Source: Pseudoxanthomonas indica
Lineage (GTDB): Bacteria; Pseudomonadota; Gammaproteobacteria; Xanthomonadales; Xanthomonadaceae
Direction: 5' to 3'
NCBI RefSeq assembly: GCF_900167565.1
Contig: NZ_FUZV01000002.1
Coordinates: 1,116,001 to 1,180,000 of the forward strand
Length of the DNA: 64,000 bases
Shown one piece after another: positions 24,403-35,582 of the stretch; the first letter of the stretch is position 1; the number at the start of each line of letters is the position of its first letter. The notes beneath the pieces were generated by a model, which did not search any database, had not been told where the DNA came from, and worked only from the letters and a program-made list of their open reading frames with translations. The position numbers were made by a program, and so were the translations under genes.

Positions 24403-25404
24403 ATGAAGCACTTCTTGAATACGCAGGACTGGAGCCGCGCCGAGCTGGACGCCTTGTTGACCCAGGCAGCGCTGTACAAGCAGCACAAGCTGGGTGATGC
24501 GCTGAAGGGCAAGTCGATTGCGCTGGTGTTCTTCAACCCGTCCATGCGCACGCGGACGAGCTTCGAGCTGGGCGCGTTCCAGTTGGGCGGGCATGCGGTG
24601 GTGCTGCAGCCGGGCAAGGATGCGTGGCCGATCGAATTCAACCTGGGCACGGTGATGGACGGCGACACCGAGGAGCACATCGCCGAAGTGGCGCGGGTGC
24701 TGGGTCGCTATGTGGACCTGATTGGCGTGCGCGCGTTCCCGAAGTTCGTCGACTGGCAGTACGACCGCCAGGACATCGTGCTGAAGAGCTTCGCCAAGTA
24801 TTCGCCGGTGCCGGTGATCAACATGGAGACCATCACCCATCCCTGCCAGGAGCTGGCGCATGCGCTGGCCTTGCAGGAGCACTTCGGCACCCAGGATCTG
24901 CGCGGCAAGAAGTACGTGCTGACCTGGACCTACCACCCCAAGCCGCTCAACACCGCCGTGGCCAATTCGGCGCTGACCATCGCCACCCGCCTGGGCATGG
25001 ACGTGACCCTGCTGTGTCCCACCCCGGACTACGTGCTGGATGAGCGCTACATGGGCTGGGCCGAGCAGAACGTCGCCGAGAGCGGCGGCTCGCTGCAGGT
25101 CAGTCACGACATCGAAAGCGCCTACCGCGGCGCCGACGTGGTCTACGCCAAGAGCTGGGGCGCATTGCCGTTCTTCGGCAACTGGGAGCCGGAAAAGCCG
25201 ATCCGCGATCAGTACAAGCACTTCATTGTCGACGAAGCCAAGATGGCGCTGACCAACAACGGCGTATTCAGTCATTGCCTGCCGTTGCGGCGCAACGTCA
25301 AGGCCACCGATGCGGTGATGGATTCGCCGCAATGCATCGCGATCGACGAAGCCGAGAACCGCCTGCATGTGCAGAAGGCGATCATGGCGGCGTTGATCAA
25401 ATAG
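24403..25404 (+). CDS. argF': N-acetylornithine carbamoyltransferase
   Basis: 333 residues. Carbamoylates N-acetyl-L-ornithine to N-acetyl-citrulline, the variant arginine step of Xanthomonadaceae and some Bacteroidetes. The carbamoyl-phosphate motif is FFNPSMRTRTSFELGAF; the second-substrate motifs are ETITHPCQELAHALAL and FSHCLPLRRNVKATDAV, distinct from ordinary ArgF (HPTQ, HCLP with SMG). The EFNLGTVMDG and FPKFVDWQYDRQD stretches are AOTCase specific. First structural gene after the attenuator-like leader; the acetylcitrulline deacetylase two genes on completes the route. Confidence 0.95.
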   Translation: MKHFLNTQDWSRAELDALLTQAALYKQHKLGDALKGKSIALVFFNPSMRTRTSFELGAFQLGGHAVVLQPGKDAWPIEFNLGTVMDGDTEEHIAEVARVLGRYVDLIGVRAFPKFVDWQYDRQDIVLKSFAKYSPVPVINMETITHPCQELAHALALQEHFGTQDLRGKKYVLTWTYHPKPLNTAVANSALTIATRLGMDVTLLCPTPDYVLDERYMGWAEQNVAESGGSLQVSHDIESAYRGADVVYAKSWGALPFFGNWEPEKPIRDQYKHFIVDEAKMALTNNGVFSHCLPLRRNVKATDAVMDSPQCIAIDEAENRLHVQKAIMAALIK

Positions 25405-25442
25405 CTCGGGGCCGCTCCCTTCCCGGCGCGCCAACACCCCAA

Positions 25443-25502
25443 CCCTCCCCCGCAAGCGGGGGAGGGAGCAGATAACCACCCTCCCCCGCACGCGGGGGAG
25501 GG
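25443..25502. repeat. two tandem hairpins between argF' and argG
   Basis: Two near-identical perfect hairpins, arms CCCTCCCCCGC / GCGGGGGAGGG with AA or AC loops, at 25443-25466 and 25479-25502, 36 bases apart. Neither has a T-run, so they are more likely REP-like elements or mRNA-stabilising structures than terminators inside the operon. Confidence 0.75.
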
Positions 25503-25542
25503 AGCCAATTTCAAAGCACCTCACACCTTACCGAGAACTTCC

Positions 25543-26742
25543 ATGAGCCAGACCAAAGACATCGTCCTCGCCTTTTCCGGCGGACTGGATACCAGCTTCT
25601 GCATTCCCTATCTGCAGGAGCGCGGCTGGGCCGTGCATACCGTGTTTGCCGACACCGGCGGCGTGGATGCCGAGGAGCGCGCCTACATCGAACAGCGCGC
25701 CGCCGAGCTGGGCGCGGCCAGCCATGTCACCGTCGATGGCGGTCCTGCCATCTGGAATGGCTTCGTCAAGCCGTTCGTGTGGGCGGGCGAGGGCTATCAG
25801 GGCCAGTATCCGTTGCTGGTGTCGGATCGCTATCTGATTGTCGACGCCGCGCTCAAGCGCGCCGCCGAGCTGGGCACCAACGCCATCGCCCACGGCTGTA
25901 CCGGCATGGGCAATGACCAGGTCCGCTTCGATCTGGCGGTGAAGGCCTCGGGTGACTACCAGATCGTCGCGCCGATCCGCGAAATCCAGAAGGAACACAC
26001 CCAGACCCGCGCCTACGAGCAGGCCTACCTGGAAGAGCGCGGCTTCGACGTGCGCGCCAAGCAGAAGAGCTACACCATCAACGAGAACCTGCTGGGCGTG
26101 ACCCTGTCCGGCGGCGAGATCGACAAATGGGAAGCGCCCGGTGAGGGCGCGCGTGGCTGGTGCGCGCCGCGCAGCGAGTGGCCCGAGCAGGCCCTGCGGG
26201 TGAGCATCGGCTTCAAGAATGGCGAGGCGGTGAGCGTCGATGGCGAAGCGCTCGACGGCGCCAAGCTGCTGGCCAAATTGAACGCCTTGTTTGCGCCGTA
26301 TGGCGTGGGTCGCGGCATGTACACCGGTGACACCACGATCGGCCTGAAAGGCCGCATCGTCTATGAAGCACCGGGCCTGATCGCCCTGCTGGCCGCGCAT
26401 CGCGCGTTGGAGGAAGCCGTGCTGACCAAGCAGCAGAATCGCTTCAAGCCGGACGTGGCGCGCAAGTGGGTGGAAGTGGTGTACGAAGGCTTCTACCACG
26501 ACCCGATCAAGACCGATCTGGAAGCCTACCTCGCCTCGTCGCAGGCCACCGTCAATGGCGAAGTGCTGCTGCAGACCAGCGGTGCGCGGGTGGACGCGGT
26601 CGCGGTCAAGTCGCCGCACCTGCTCAACGCCAAGGGCGCCACCTATGCGCAGTCGGCGGACTGGGGCGTGGAAGAGGCCGAAGGCTTCATCAAGCTGTTC
26701 GGCATGAGTTCGACCCTGTGGGCGGAAATCAACCGCGGATGA
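25543..26742 (+). CDS. argG: argininosuccinate synthase
   Basis: 399 residues. Joins citrulline and aspartate with ATP to argininosuccinate. The ATP pyrophosphatase loop is [37 protein letters not shown]-like [10 protein letters not shown] and the C-terminal catalytic region ([19 protein letters not shown]) are present. In this pathway the citrulline comes from deacetylation of N-acetylcitrulline by the next gene. Two hairpin repeats lie between it and argF', and argE' follows after 34 bases. Confidence 0.95.
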   Translation: MSQTKDIVLAFSGGLDTSFCIPYLQERGWAVHTVFADTGGVDAEERAYIEQRAAELGAASHVTVDGGPAIWNGFVKPFVWAGEGYQGQYPLLVSDRYLIVDAALKRAAELGTNAIAHGCTGMGNDQVRFDLAVKASGDYQIVAPIREIQKEHTQTRAYEQAYLEERGFDVRAKQKSYTINENLLGVTLSGGEIDKWEAPGEGARGWCAPRSEWPEQALRVSIGFKNGEAVSVDGEALDGAKLLAKLNALFAPYGVGRGMYTGDTTIGLKGRIVYEAPGLIALLAAHRALEEAVLTKQQNRFKPDVARKWVEVVYEGFYHDPIKTDLEAYLASSQATVNGEVLLQTSGARVDAVAVKSPHLLNAKGATYAQSADWGVEEAEGFIKLFGMSSTLWAEINRG

Positions 26743-26776
26743 TCCTTCTCCAGACCACGCTGATCGGGACCGCCAC

Positions 26777-27877
26777 ATGAGCGACTTGCTTGCCAGCACC
26801 CTGCGCCATCTCGAAGCCCTGGTGTCGTTCGATACCCGCAATCCACCGCGGGAGATCGGTACCGGCGGCATCTTCGACTACCTGCGCGCGCAGCTGCCGG
26901 ACTTCCGTATCGAGGTGACCGATCACGGCGCGGGCGCGGTGTCGTTCTTCGCGGTGCGTGGTGCGCCCAAGCGGGTGTTCAACGTGCATCTGGATACGGT
27001 GCCCTCGTCGCCGGCATGGACGGCGGATCCGCATGTGCTGCGGGTGACCGCGGATCGCGCGATTGGCCTGGGCGCCTGCGACATCAAGGGTGCGGCGGCG
27101 GCGCTGGTGGCGGCGGCACAGGTGACACAAGGCGATGCGGCGTTCCTCTTCAGCACGGATGAAGAGGCCAACGACCCACGCTGCATCGCCGCCTTCCTGG
27201 CCCGTGATCATGGATTCCACGAAGCGATCATCGCCGAGCCCACCCAGGGTCAGGCGGTGCTGGCGCATCGCGGCATCAGCGCAGTGCGGATGGCCTTCAA
27301 AGGGCAGGCAGGGCATGCCTCGGCCGAGAACGCGCTGTCCTTGAGCGCGCTGCACAATGCGATGCGCTGGGGCACGAACGCGCTGGATTACGTGCAGGCC
27401 CAGCATCACCTGCGCTTTGGCGGACTGACCGGTCTGCGTTTCAACATCGGTCGGGTCGAGGGTGGCATCAAAGCCAACATGATTGCGCCGAGTGCGGAAG
27501 TGCGGTTTGGCTTCCGCCCGCTGCCTTCGCAGGATCCGGATGCCTTGCACGCGCAGTTCCGCGAGTTCGCCAACCCGGATGCACTGGCCGAATACGAAGA
27601 AACCTTCCGCGGTCCGTCCTTGCCCTCGGGCGACGTGGCGCGTGCCGAGGAGCGCCGGCTGGCTGCGCGGGATCTGGCCGATGAGCTGGGTCTGCCGATT
27701 GGGAACGCGGTGGATTTCTGGACCGAGGCGTCGTTGTTCTCGCAAGCCGGTCTGACCGCCTTCGTCTACGGCCCGGGCGATATCGCCCAGGCGCATACCG
27801 CTGATGAGTGGGTGTCGCTGGAACAATTGCAAAGTTATGCGGATACGGTGGTCCGGATTTTCAACAGCACCGATTGA
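26777..27877 (+). CDS. argE': N-acetyl-citrulline (acetylornithine-type) deacetylase, M20 family
   Basis: 366 residues. M20 zinc amidohydrolase: VFNVHLDTVPSS (first zinc His/Asp), LGACDIKGAAAAL (bridging Asp), FSTDEEANDPRC (catalytic Glu and zinc Glu) and EPTQGQAVLAHRG. In Xanthomonas the equivalent gene next to N-acetylornithine carbamoyltransferase hydrolyses N-acetyl-citrulline to citrulline, which argG then uses; the neighbourhood argues for the same substrate here. The zinc His near the C-terminus is probably in IAQAHTADEW. Confidence 0.92.
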   Translation: MSDLLASTLRHLEALVSFDTRNPPREIGTGGIFDYLRAQLPDFRIEVTDHGAGAVSFFAVRGAPKRVFNVHLDTVPSSPAWTADPHVLRVTADRAIGLGACDIKGAAAALVAAAQVTQGDAAFLFSTDEEANDPRCIAAFLARDHGFHEAIIAEPTQGQAVLAHRGISAVRMAFKGQAGHASAENALSLSALHNAMRWGTNALDYVQAQHHLRFGGLTGLRFNIGRVEGGIKANMIAPSAEVRFGFRPLPSQDPDALHAQFREFANPDALAEYEETFRGPSLPSGDVARAEERRLAARDLADELGLPIGNAVDFWTEASLFSQAGLTAFVYGPGDIAQAHTADEWVSLEQLQSYADTVVRIFNSTD

Positions 27878-27943
27878 CCTCCTACAAGAAGAAACACCAG
27901 CCCCATCACACCAGCCCCACCACAATCGTTTCTTAGAGCACCA

Positions 27944-29260
27944 ATGGAATCCAACACGCAAACCCGCCAGACCATCATCCGCCTGCTGTCCAGCATGGCC
28001 AGCGCCAAGGAGATCTCGCAGTACGTCAAGCGCTTCTCGCAGCTGGACGCCAAGCGCTTCGCCGTGGTCAAGGTCGGTGGCGCGGTGCTGCGCGATGACC
28101 TGGAAGCGCTGACCTCTTCGCTGACCTTCCTGCAGGAAGTCGGGCTGACCCCGATCGTGGTACACGGCGCCGGCCCGCAGCTGGACGAGCAAATGAATGC
28201 CGCCGGCATCGCCAAGGAAACCATCAACGGCCTGCGCGTGACCACGCCGGAAGTGCTGGCGATCGTGCGCAAGGTGTTCCTGCAGCAGAACCTGGCGCTG
28301 GTCGAGGCCTTGCAGCAGTCCGGTGCGCGCGCGACCTCGATTGTCTCGGGCGTGTTCGAAGCCTCGTTCAAGGATCAGGCCACCTACGGTCTGGTCGGCG
28401 ATGTCACCCGCATCAACCTGGCGCCGATCGAGGCCAGCCTGAAGGCCGGCTCCATTCCGGTCATCGCCAGCATGGGCGAAACCCTGGGCGGGCAGATCCT
28501 CAACATCAACGCCGACTTCGCCGCCAATGAGCTGGTGCAGGTGTTGCAGCCGTACAAGATCATCTTCCTCACCGGCACCGGCGGCCTGCTCGATGCCGAG
28601 GGCAGGGTGATCGACTCGATCAACCTGTCCACCGAGTACGACGAGTTGATGGCGCAGCCGTGGATCAATGGCGGCATGCGGGTGAAGATCGAACAGATCA
28701 AGGATCTGCTGGATCGCCTGCCGCTGACTTCGTCGGTGTCGATCACCAAGCCGGCGGAACTGGCCAAGGAACTGTTCACCCATCGCGGCTCAGGCACGCT
28801 GGTGCGCAAGGGCGAGCGGGTGCTGCGCTTCGACTCCTGGCAGGGCGTGGACACCGCGCGCCTGCGCGAGCTGATCGAATCCAGCTTCGGCCGCAAGCTG
28901 CTGCCGGATTACTTCCAGCGGACCACGCCGTACCGCATCTACGTCAGCGAGAACTACCGCACCGCGCTGATCCTGACCCAGGAAGAGGGCTTCGCCTACC
29001 TGGACAAGTTCGCCGTGCTCGACGACGCGCAGGGCGAGGGCCTGGGCCGTGCGGTCTGGCATGTGATGCGCGAAGAGAATCCGCAGCTGTTCTGGCGTTC
29101 GCGCCACAACAACCAGGTCAACATCTTCTACTACGCCGAGTCCGACGGCTGCTTCAAGCAGGAGAAATGGAAGGTGTTCTGGTACGGCATCGAGAACTTC
29201 GCCGACATCGAACGCTGCGTCGCCCACTGCCGCACGCGCACGCCCACCCTGGTGGACTGA
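27944..29260 (+). CDS. argB: bifunctional acetylglutamate kinase / N-acetylglutamate synthase (ArgB-GNAT fusion)
   Basis: 438 residues. Residues about 1-285 are an amino-acid kinase domain ([64 protein letters not shown]) that phosphorylates N-acetylglutamate. Residues about 290-438 are a GNAT domain of the DUF619/NAGS type ([54 protein letters not shown]), which makes N-acetylglutamate. The same fusion is known from Xanthomonas and Xylella and resembles vertebrate and fungal NAGS/NAGK. No separate argA or argJ is seen. Confidence 0.93.
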   Translation: MESNTQTRQTIIRLLSSMASAKEISQYVKRFSQLDAKRFAVVKVGGAVLRDDLEALTSSLTFLQEVGLTPIVVHGAGPQLDEQMNAAGIAKETINGLRVTTPEVLAIVRKVFLQQNLALVEALQQSGARATSIVSGVFEASFKDQATYGLVGDVTRINLAPIEASLKAGSIPVIASMGETLGGQILNINADFAANELVQVLQPYKIIFLTGTGGLLDAEGRVIDSINLSTEYDELMAQPWINGGMRVKIEQIKDLLDRLPLTSSVSITKPAELAKELFTHRGSGTLVRKGERVLRFDSWQGVDTARLRELIESSFGRKLLPDYFQRTTPYRIYVSENYRTALILTQEEGFAYLDKFAVLDDAQGEGLGRAVWHVMREENPQLFWRSRHNNQVNIFYYAESDGCFKQEKWKVFWYGIENFADIERCVAHCRTRTPTLVD

Positions 29261-29264
29261 ACCC

Positions 29265-29879
29265 ATGAGCCTGATGCCCGATGCCTGGCGCCAAGCGCCC
29301 ACCTTGCAAGGCCGGCACGTGCGGCTGGAGCCGCTGCTGGCCGAGCATGCCGAAGGGCTGCGCGCGGCGCTGGCCGGCGATGAGCTGGCCGAGCTCTGGT
29401 ACACCAATGTGCCGCGGGTGGCGGACGTCGATCGCTGGCTGGCCGATGTGCTGGAACAGCAGGCGCAGGGCAAGTGGCTGGCCTTCGTCGTCCGCGACGG
29501 CGCCGGCGAGATCGTCGGCAGCACGCGTTTCTACGATCTGGATGCGGGCGTGCCGCGCATCAGCATCGGCTACACCTGGTACGCGCCGCGCGTGCAGCGC
29601 ACCGGCTTGAACAGCGAGGCCAAGTTGCTGCTGCTGGGCCATTGCTTCGACACCCTGGGCTGCATCAGCGTGGTGCTGGAAACCAGCTGGTTCAACCACC
29701 GCTCGCGCACCGCGATCGCCCGCCTCGGCGCGCACCAGGACGGCGTGCTGCGCAACCATCGCCGGCATGCCGATGGCACGGTGCGCGACACCGTCATCTT
29801 CTCCATCCTCGACAACGAATGGCCGGCCGTGCGCAGCAATCTGCTCGCGCGTCTGGCGCAACATGAGCCGCAGACGTGA
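29265..29879 (+). CDS. RimJ/RimL-type GNAT acetyltransferase
   Basis: 204 residues, four bases after argB and overlapping argC by four (GTGA), so inside the arg operon. GNAT fold of the RimJ/RimL branch: [57 protein letters not shown] (motif A region) and [22 protein letters not shown]. The family acetylates protein N-termini, amino acids or antibiotics; substrate unknown. Its place between argB and argC in Xanthomonadaceae is recurrent as far as I recall, but it is not a known arginine step. Confidence 0.85.
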   Translation: MSLMPDAWRQAPTLQGRHVRLEPLLAEHAEGLRAALAGDELAELWYTNVPRVADVDRWLADVLEQQAQGKWLAFVVRDGAGEIVGSTRFYDLDAGVPRISIGYTWYAPRVQRTGLNSEAKLLLLGHCFDTLGCISVVLETSWFNHRSRTAIARLGAHQDGVLRNHRRHADGTVRDTVIFSILDNEWPAVRSNLLARLAQHEPQT

Positions 29880-30868
29880 CTACTCCCACTGACAACAAGA
29901 AGACCGTCGGCATCGTCGGCGCGCGCGGTCATACCGGCGCCGAACTGATCCGCCTGATTGCCCGCCACCCGCAGCTTGAGCTGACGTTTGTCTCGTCGCG
30001 GGAACTGGCCGGGCAGCCGGTCAGCGCGCATATCGAAGGCTTCGCCGGCGATCTGCATTACGAAAGCCTCAGCCATGAAGACGTGGGTGCGCGCGGCGCC
30101 GATGCGGTGATCCTGGCGCTGCCCAATGGCAAGGCTGCCGAGCTGGTGGCCGCCATCGACGCCGGCAAGCCGGACACGGTGATCGTGGATCTCTCGGCCG
30201 ACTACCGCTTCAACAGCGACTGGTATTACGGCCTGCCGGAACTGACCCGCGATGCATACAACGGCCAGCGCCGCATCAGCAATCCCGGTTGCTACGCCAC
30301 CGCCATGCAACTGGCCATCGCGCCGCTGCTGGACCAGCTGGCGGGTCCGCCGCAGTGCTTTGGCGTGTCCGGCTATTCCGGTGCCGGCACTACGCCTTCG
30401 GACAAGAACAACACCGAGTTGCTGCGCGACAACCTGATGCCGTACGGGCTGACCGACCACATGCACGAGCGCGAAGTCAGCCGGCATCTGGGCGTGCCGG
30501 TGGAATTCATGCCGCACGTGGCGCAGCATTTCCGCGGCATCACACTGACCGCCAATCTATACCTGCAGCAGGCGATGCCGCTGGACGCCATCCGTGCCCG
30601 CTACCGCGATCGCTATGCCGACGAGCCCTTGGTTCGCGTGCTCGACGAGGCGCCCTGGGTCAGTCGCATCGCTGGCAGGCACGGCGTGGAAATCGGCGGC
30701 TTCAGCCTGGCCCCCGGCGGCAAGCGGGTGGTGGTGGTGGCCACGCTGGACAACCTGTTGAAAGGCGCGGCCACCCAGGCCATGCAGAACTTGAACAACG
30801 CGTTCGGCTTCGCCGAACTGACGAGCATCCCGCTCGACCAACTCCATGCAAAGGACGGTGCGGCATGA
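29876..30868 (+). CDS. argC: N-acetyl-gamma-glutamyl-phosphate reductase
   Basis: 330 residues from a GTG overlapping the GNAT gene. NADPH-dependent third step of arginine synthesis. [17 protein letters not shown] binds the cofactor, VDLSADYRF is conserved, and the catalytic cysteine is in [27 protein letters not shown] holds the active-site histidine. Stop overlaps the argH start (ATGA). Confidence 0.95.
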   Translation: MTTPTDNKKTVGIVGARGHTGAELIRLIARHPQLELTFVSSRELAGQPVSAHIEGFAGDLHYESLSHEDVGARGADAVILALPNGKAAELVAAIDAGKPDTVIVDLSADYRFNSDWYYGLPELTRDAYNGQRRISNPGCYATAMQLAIAPLLDQLAGPPQCFGVSGYSGAGTTPSDKNNTELLRDNLMPYGLTDHMHEREVSRHLGVPVEFMPHVAQHFRGITLTANLYLQQAMPLDAIRARYRDRYADEPLVRVLDEAPWVSRIAGRHGVEIGGFSLAPGGKRVVVVATLDNLLKGAATQAMQNLNNAFGFAELTSIPLDQLHAKDGAA

Positions 30869-32160
30869 GCGACCTGTTGTGGCAGAAGCCGGGCGTCACC
30901 GTTGACGCGGCAATCCAGACGTTCCTGGCCGGCGATGACGTCGTGCTGGATCGCGAATTCTTCCTGCATGACATCCAGGCCAGCCAGGCGCATGCCGAAG
31001 GCCTGCAGCGGATCGGCATCCTGTCGACCGACGAGCTGGAAGGGATTGGTCGCGAACTCAAACAACTGGCCGCGGATTTCCGCGCCTGCACCTTCGTGCT
31101 GGACGAGCGCTACGAGGATGGCCACTCCGCCATCGAGGCGCGCCTGACCGAGCGTCTGGGTGATGCCGGTCGCCGCATCCACACCGGGCGCAGCCGCAAT
31201 GATCAGATCCTGGTCGCCACCCGCCTGTGGCTGAAGGACAAGCTCGTGCGCCTGGCCGACCTGAGCATCGAGATTGCCCAGGTCACCTTGGCGCGCGCGA
31301 CTGCCGAAGCCGCCTTGCCGCTGCCCGGGTATACGCATATCCAGCGCGCCGTGGTGTCGTCAGCCGGCATGTGGTGGGCCGGCTGGACCGAGGCGTTCAT
31401 CGACAATGCCCAGCGTGCGCGCGACACCCTGCGTCTCGTCGACGCCAACCCGCTCGGTACCGCGGCCGGCTATGGGGTCAACCTGCCGCTGGATCGCGAG
31501 CACACCACTCAGGCATTGGGCTTCGCCCGCCTGCAGATCAGTCCGATCTACGCGCAGCTGTCGCGCGGCAAGTTCGAGATGGCGGCGCTGGAAGCGTTGG
31601 GTGCGGCCACGCTGGATCTGCGTCGTATTGCCTGGGATTTGTCTCTGTTCACCAGCGCAGAATTCGGCTTCGTCGCGCTGCCGGCGCAGTACACCACCGG
31701 CAGTTCGATCATGCCCAACAAGCGCAATCCCGATGTCATCGAATTGATGCGCGCCACCCACGCCAGCGTGGCCGCGGCGCGTACCGAAATCGAACAGCTG
31801 CTGTCGCTGCCTTCCGGTTACCACCGCGATCTGCAGGCCAGCAAGGGCGCAATCTTCCACGGGTTCGGCCGCGGCCTGCCGGCGCTGGAACTGTTGCCGG
31901 CGCTGCTGGGCAATCTGGAATGGCGCGAGGATCGGCTGCGCGCCGGCATTGACTCGGGCATGTATGCGACCGACGTGGCGGTGGAAGCCGCGCTGGCCGG
32001 CGTGCCGTTCCGAGAGGCCTACAAGGCCGCGGCGGCAGCGGCGGATTCGGCCGGGCAGGGGCGCACGCCCGAAGCCAGCCTGGCCGCGCGCACCTCGCCG
32101 GGGGCGGCCGCAGATCTGCGCCTGTCGGCACTGCAGGACCGCTTGCAGGCACTGACATGA
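30865..32160 (+). CDS. argH: argininosuccinate lyase
   Basis: 431 residues from ATG 30865, which overlaps the argC stop; the longer open frame upstream runs antiparallel in phase with argC and is not used. Splits argininosuccinate into arginine and fumarate. Fumarase/ASL superfamily signatures: [24 protein letters not shown] and the signature loop [16 protein letters not shown]. Length is slightly short of 460 but complete. Overlaps proB by ATGA, so arginine and proline genes are translationally chained. Confidence 0.95.
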   Translation: MSDLLWQKPGVTVDAAIQTFLAGDDVVLDREFFLHDIQASQAHAEGLQRIGILSTDELEGIGRELKQLAADFRACTFVLDERYEDGHSAIEARLTERLGDAGRRIHTGRSRNDQILVATRLWLKDKLVRLADLSIEIAQVTLARATAEAALPLPGYTHIQRAVVSSAGMWWAGWTEAFIDNAQRARDTLRLVDANPLGTAAGYGVNLPLDREHTTQALGFARLQISPIYAQLSRGKFEMAALEALGAATLDLRRIAWDLSLFTSAEFGFVALPAQYTTGSSIMPNKRNPDVIELMRATHASVAAARTEIEQLLSLPSGYHRDLQASKGAIFHGFGRGLPALELLPALLGNLEWREDRLRAGIDSGMYATDVAVEAALAGVPFREAYKAAAAAADSAGQGRTPEASLAARTSPGAAADLRLSALQDRLQALT

Positions 32161-33296
32161 GCCACGCCCTGCCTGCCTTCGCCGCGCAGGACCTGCCCAC
32201 GTGGAAGCGCGCGGTGCTCAAGGTCGGCAGCAGCCTGCTGGCCGGTGAGGGCGAGGGCCTGAGCCCGAAGCATGCACTCAATCTGGCGCAGTTCGTGTCC
32301 GCGCAGATCGCCGCGGGCAGGGAAGTGGTGATCGTGTCTTCCGGTGCTGTGGCGGCCGGGCGCGGCATCCTGCATCGACAGCCTGCCGCTGGCGTGGCGA
32401 TGGCCGAACGACAAGCGCTGGCCGCCTTGGGTCAGGCGCCGCTGATCGCGCTGTGGCAACGCTTCTTCGATCGTCCGGTGGCGCAGGTGTTGCTGACCCA
32501 CGATGACTTGCGCAACCGTCGTCGCTACCTCAACGCACGCGCCACCTTGCAGGCGCTGCTGAATTTGAACGCAGTGCCGGTGATCAACGAGAACGACACC
32601 GTCTCGGTGGACGAGCTCAAGCTGGGCGACAACGACAATCTGGCGGCCGTGGTGGCCGCGCTGGTCGATGCCGATGCGTTGTTCATCGCCACCGATATCG
32701 ATGGTTTCTACTCGGCCAATCCGCGCCGCCATGCCGATGCCCAGCCGATCCTCGACGTGGAAGCACTGACGCCGGAGTTCTACGCGATGGCCGGCGAGGC
32801 GGGCAGCGGCGTCGGCACGGGCGGCATGCGCACCAAGCTGGAAGCCGCCGCGAAAGCCGCAGCGGCCGGGATCGAAACCTTCCTCTTCAACGGCAGTCGC
32901 GCCGATACCGTGGCCGCGCTGGGACGTGGCCAGCTGCACGGCACGCGCTTCCGCCCCGCGCAAAACCGCATGGCGGCGCGCAAGTACTGGCTGCGCAACG
33001 TGCCGCTGGAAGCCGGCGCGATCCTGATTGACGCGGGCGCCGCCGGCGCCGTGCGCGAGCGCGGCGCTTCGCTGTTGCCCGGCGGCGTGCTGAGCGCCGA
33101 GGGCGACTTCCGTCGTGGCGACATGATCGAAATCAGGCAAGCCAGCGATGGCAACACCATCGCCCGCGGCGTCAGCCAGTACTCGGCCGCCGATGTGCGC
33201 CGGCTGGCGCGCCGGCATTCGCGCGATATCGAAGGCATACTCGGCTACAGCTACGGCGAGAACATCATCCACCGCGACGATCTGGTCGTGATCTGA
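32157..33296 (+). CDS. proB: glutamate 5-kinase
   Basis: 379 residues. First step of proline synthesis. Amino-acid kinase domain ([68 protein letters not shown]) followed by a C-terminal PUA domain ([19 protein letters not shown] to [20 protein letters not shown]), the E. coli type. Overlaps argH by four bases; proA follows after 55 bases. Confidence 0.96.
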   Translation: MSHALPAFAAQDLPTWKRAVLKVGSSLLAGEGEGLSPKHALNLAQFVSAQIAAGREVVIVSSGAVAAGRGILHRQPAAGVAMAERQALAALGQAPLIALWQRFFDRPVAQVLLTHDDLRNRRRYLNARATLQALLNLNAVPVINENDTVSVDELKLGDNDNLAAVVAALVDADALFIATDIDGFYSANPRRHADAQPILDVEALTPEFYAMAGEAGSGVGTGGMRTKLEAAAKAAAAGIETFLFNGSRADTVAALGRGQLHGTRFRPAQNRMAARKYWLRNVPLEAGAILIDAGAAGAVRERGASLLPGGVLSAEGDFRRGDMIEIRQASDGNTIARGVSQYSAADVRRLARRHSRDIEGILGYSYGENIIHRDDLVVI

Positions 33297-33351
33297 ACCG
33301 CGGAATGGTGCTCTGACCCCCTTTTCTTCTTTTTTCTCCGACGGCTCCCCC

Positions 33352-34611
33352 ATGTCCGACATCCAGCAACATGCCTTGCAATGCCGAGACGCCGCCCAGG
33401 TGCTGGCGCAGCTGTCGACCCAGGCCAAGAACGATCTGCTGCGCGGCATGGCCGATGCACTGCTCGCCGACGCCGACGCCATCCTGGCGGCCAATGCGCG
33501 TGACCTGGCTGCTGCGCAGGAAAAGGGCATCAGCGGCGCGATGCTGGATCGCCTGCGCCTGGATGACAAACGCCTGGCTGGCATCGCCCAGGCGGTGCGC
33601 GAGGTGGCGGAACTGCCGGACCCGGTGGGTCTGGTGACGCGCGAGGAAACCCGCCCCAATGGCATCCGCATCCAACGCGTGCGCGTGCCGCTGGGCGTGG
33701 TGGCGATGATCTACGAGGCCCGGCCCAACGTCACCGCCGATGCGGCGGCGCTGTGCCTGAAAGCCGGCAATGGCGTGATCCTGCGTGGCGGATCCGAGGC
33801 GCTGCATTCCAATACCGCTATTGCCGGCGCGCTCAAGCGCGCACTGCGCGAGCACGACGTCCCCGAGGCCGCGCTGACGCTGGTCGAAGATCTGCGCCGC
33901 GAAACGATGGTGGAGTTGCTGCAGCTCACCGACATCGTCGACCTGGCCATCCCGCGCGGCGGTGAAGGCCTGATCCGCTTTGTCGCCGAACACGCGCGCG
34001 TGCCGGTGATCAAGCATTACAAGGGCGTGTGCCATCTGTTCGTCGATGCCAGCGCCGATCCCGAGCTGTCCCTGCGCCTGCTGCTGGACGGCAAGGCCTC
34101 GCGCCCGGGCGTCTGCAATGCGCTGGAAACGCTGCTGGTCCATCGCGATATTGCGCCCAGCTTCCTGCCGCAGGCGGCCGCTGCCCTGCGTGCGCGCGGC
34201 GTGGAGCTGCGCGTGGACGATGCCGGTCGCGCCTTCGTGCCACATGCCGGCGCGGCCACCGACGAAGACTTCGCCGCCGAATTCCTCGACCTGATTCTGG
34301 CCGTGCGGGTAGTAGGCGATCTGCAGGAAGCCATCGATCACATTCGCCACTACGGCTCCGACCACACCGAGGTGATCACCACCCGCGACAGCAACAACGC
34401 CGAACGCTTCGTGCAGGCGCTGCGCTCGGCGGTGGTGATGGTCAACGCCTCCTCGCGTTTCAGCGATGGCGGCGAGCTCGGCCTGGGTGCGGAGATCGGC
34501 ATTTCCACCACTCGTCTGCATGCCTACGGGCCGATGGGCGCGGAGTCGCTGACGGTCGAGCGTTTCGTGGTCCGCGGCGAAGGGCAGGTCAGGCATCCTG
34601 ACCTGCTCTAG
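33352..34611 (+). CDS. proA: glutamate-5-semialdehyde dehydrogenase (gamma-glutamyl phosphate reductase)
   Basis: 419 residues. Second step of proline synthesis, NADPH dependent. [53 protein letters not shown] and the nucleophile region [15 protein letters not shown] are as in ProA; the C-terminus [20 protein letters not shown] matches. Last gene of the arg/pro run; the convergent hydrolase gene begins 17 bases later with no clear terminator between. Confidence 0.96.
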   Translation: MSDIQQHALQCRDAAQVLAQLSTQAKNDLLRGMADALLADADAILAANARDLAAAQEKGISGAMLDRLRLDDKRLAGIAQAVREVAELPDPVGLVTREETRPNGIRIQRVRVPLGVVAMIYEARPNVTADAAALCLKAGNGVILRGGSEALHSNTAIAGALKRALREHDVPEAALTLVEDLRRETMVELLQLTDIVDLAIPRGGEGLIRFVAEHARVPVIKHYKGVCHLFVDASADPELSLRLLLDGKASRPGVCNALETLLVHRDIAPSFLPQAAAALRARGVELRVDDAGRAFVPHAGAATDEDFAAEFLDLILAVRVVGDLQEAIDHIRHYGSDHTEVITTRDSNNAERFVQALRSAVVMVNASSRFSDGGELGLGAEIGISTTRLHAYGPMGAESLTVERFVVRGEGQVRHPDLL

Positions 34612-34628
34612 GCAGCAACGCGACCGGA

Positions 34629-35450
34629 TCAGCTGCGGATGAAGGCCAGCAGGTCCGGATTGATCACGTCGGCGTGGGTGGTGCACATGCCATGCGGGAA
34701 GCCCGGATAGACCTTGAGCGTGGCATTGCGCAGCAGCTTGGCCGACAGCAGGGCGGAGTCGGCAATCGGCACGATCTGATCATCGTCACCATGCATCACC
34801 AGCGTCGGCACGCTGATCTTCTTCAAGTCTTCGGTGAAGTCGGTCGCCGAGAACGCGGCGACACACTCGTAATGCGCATTGGCCGCGCCCATCATGCCCT
34901 GCCGCCACCAGTTGGCACGCACGGACTCGGACACTTTCACGCCCGGCCGGTTGAAGCCGTAGAACGGCAGCGGGAATTCCCAGTAGGTGCCGGCGCGGTC
35001 ATTGGCCACACCCGCGCGGATGCCGTCGAACACTTCGATCGGCAGGCCGCCCGGATTGGTTTCGGTCTTGAGCATCAGCGGCGGCACCGCGCCGATCAGC
35101 ACGAGCTTGGCCACCCGGCCTTCGCCATGCTGGGCCACATAGCGTGCGGCTTCGCCGCCACCGGTGGAGTGACCGATATGCACGGCATCGCGCAGATCCA
35201 GGTGCTTGGCCAGCGCGGCCACATCGGCGGCGTAGGTATCCATCTCGTGACCGCCCGCGGGTTGGCTGGAACGGCCATGGCCACGGCGGTCATGGGCGAT
35301 GACGCGATAGCCCTGCTGCAGGAAGTACAGCATCTGCGTATCCCAGTCGTCGCCCGACAGCGGCCAACCGTGATGGAACACAATTGGTTGCCCGCTGCCC
35401 CAATCCTTGTAGTGGATATCGGTGTTGTCTTGCGTCTTGATGAAAGGCAT
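34629..35450 (-). CDS. alpha/beta hydrolase, non-haem chloroperoxidase/arylesterase type
   Basis: 273 residues. The nucleophile elbow is [14 protein letters not shown] (Ser in GHSTGG), the acid is in [14 protein letters not shown] and the histidine in [21 protein letters not shown], so the triad is complete. [17 protein letters not shown] carries the oxyanion region and [13 protein letters not shown] the strand-5 region typical of cofactor-free haloperoxidases and arylesterases. It lies downstream of the ECF41 sigma gene on the same strand, 132 bases apart, and may be part of its regulon. Physiological substrate unknown. Confidence 0.88.
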   Translation of the reverse strand: MPFIKTQDNTDIHYKDWGSGQPIVFHHGWPLSGDDWDTQMLYFLQQGYRVIAHDRRGHGRSSQPAGGHEMDTYAADVAALAKHLDLRDAVHIGHSTGGGEAARYVAQHGEGRVAKLVLIGAVPPLMLKTETNPGGLPIEVFDGIRAGVANDRAGTYWEFPLPFYGFNRPGVKVSESVRANWWRQGMMGAANAHYECVAAFSATDFTEDLKKISVPTLVMHGDDDQIVPIADSALLSAKLLRNATLKVYPGFPHGMCTTHADVINPDLLAFIRS

Positions 35451-35582
35451 GTGCTAGTCCTCGTTGGCCGGATAACTGGATCGCCCCTCCCCGCAGACAC
35501 CATAGGCTGCGACTGCGTCGCTGGCTAGGGCGGGGAACGGCCACATGCCGTTGCAGCCTGCGCACCAATGCGGTGCTTCAAC

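Noticed and set aside
26729..28783. 684-residue ORF antisense to argE' and argB
   Set aside because: Shadow of two well-recognised genes; no motif of its own.
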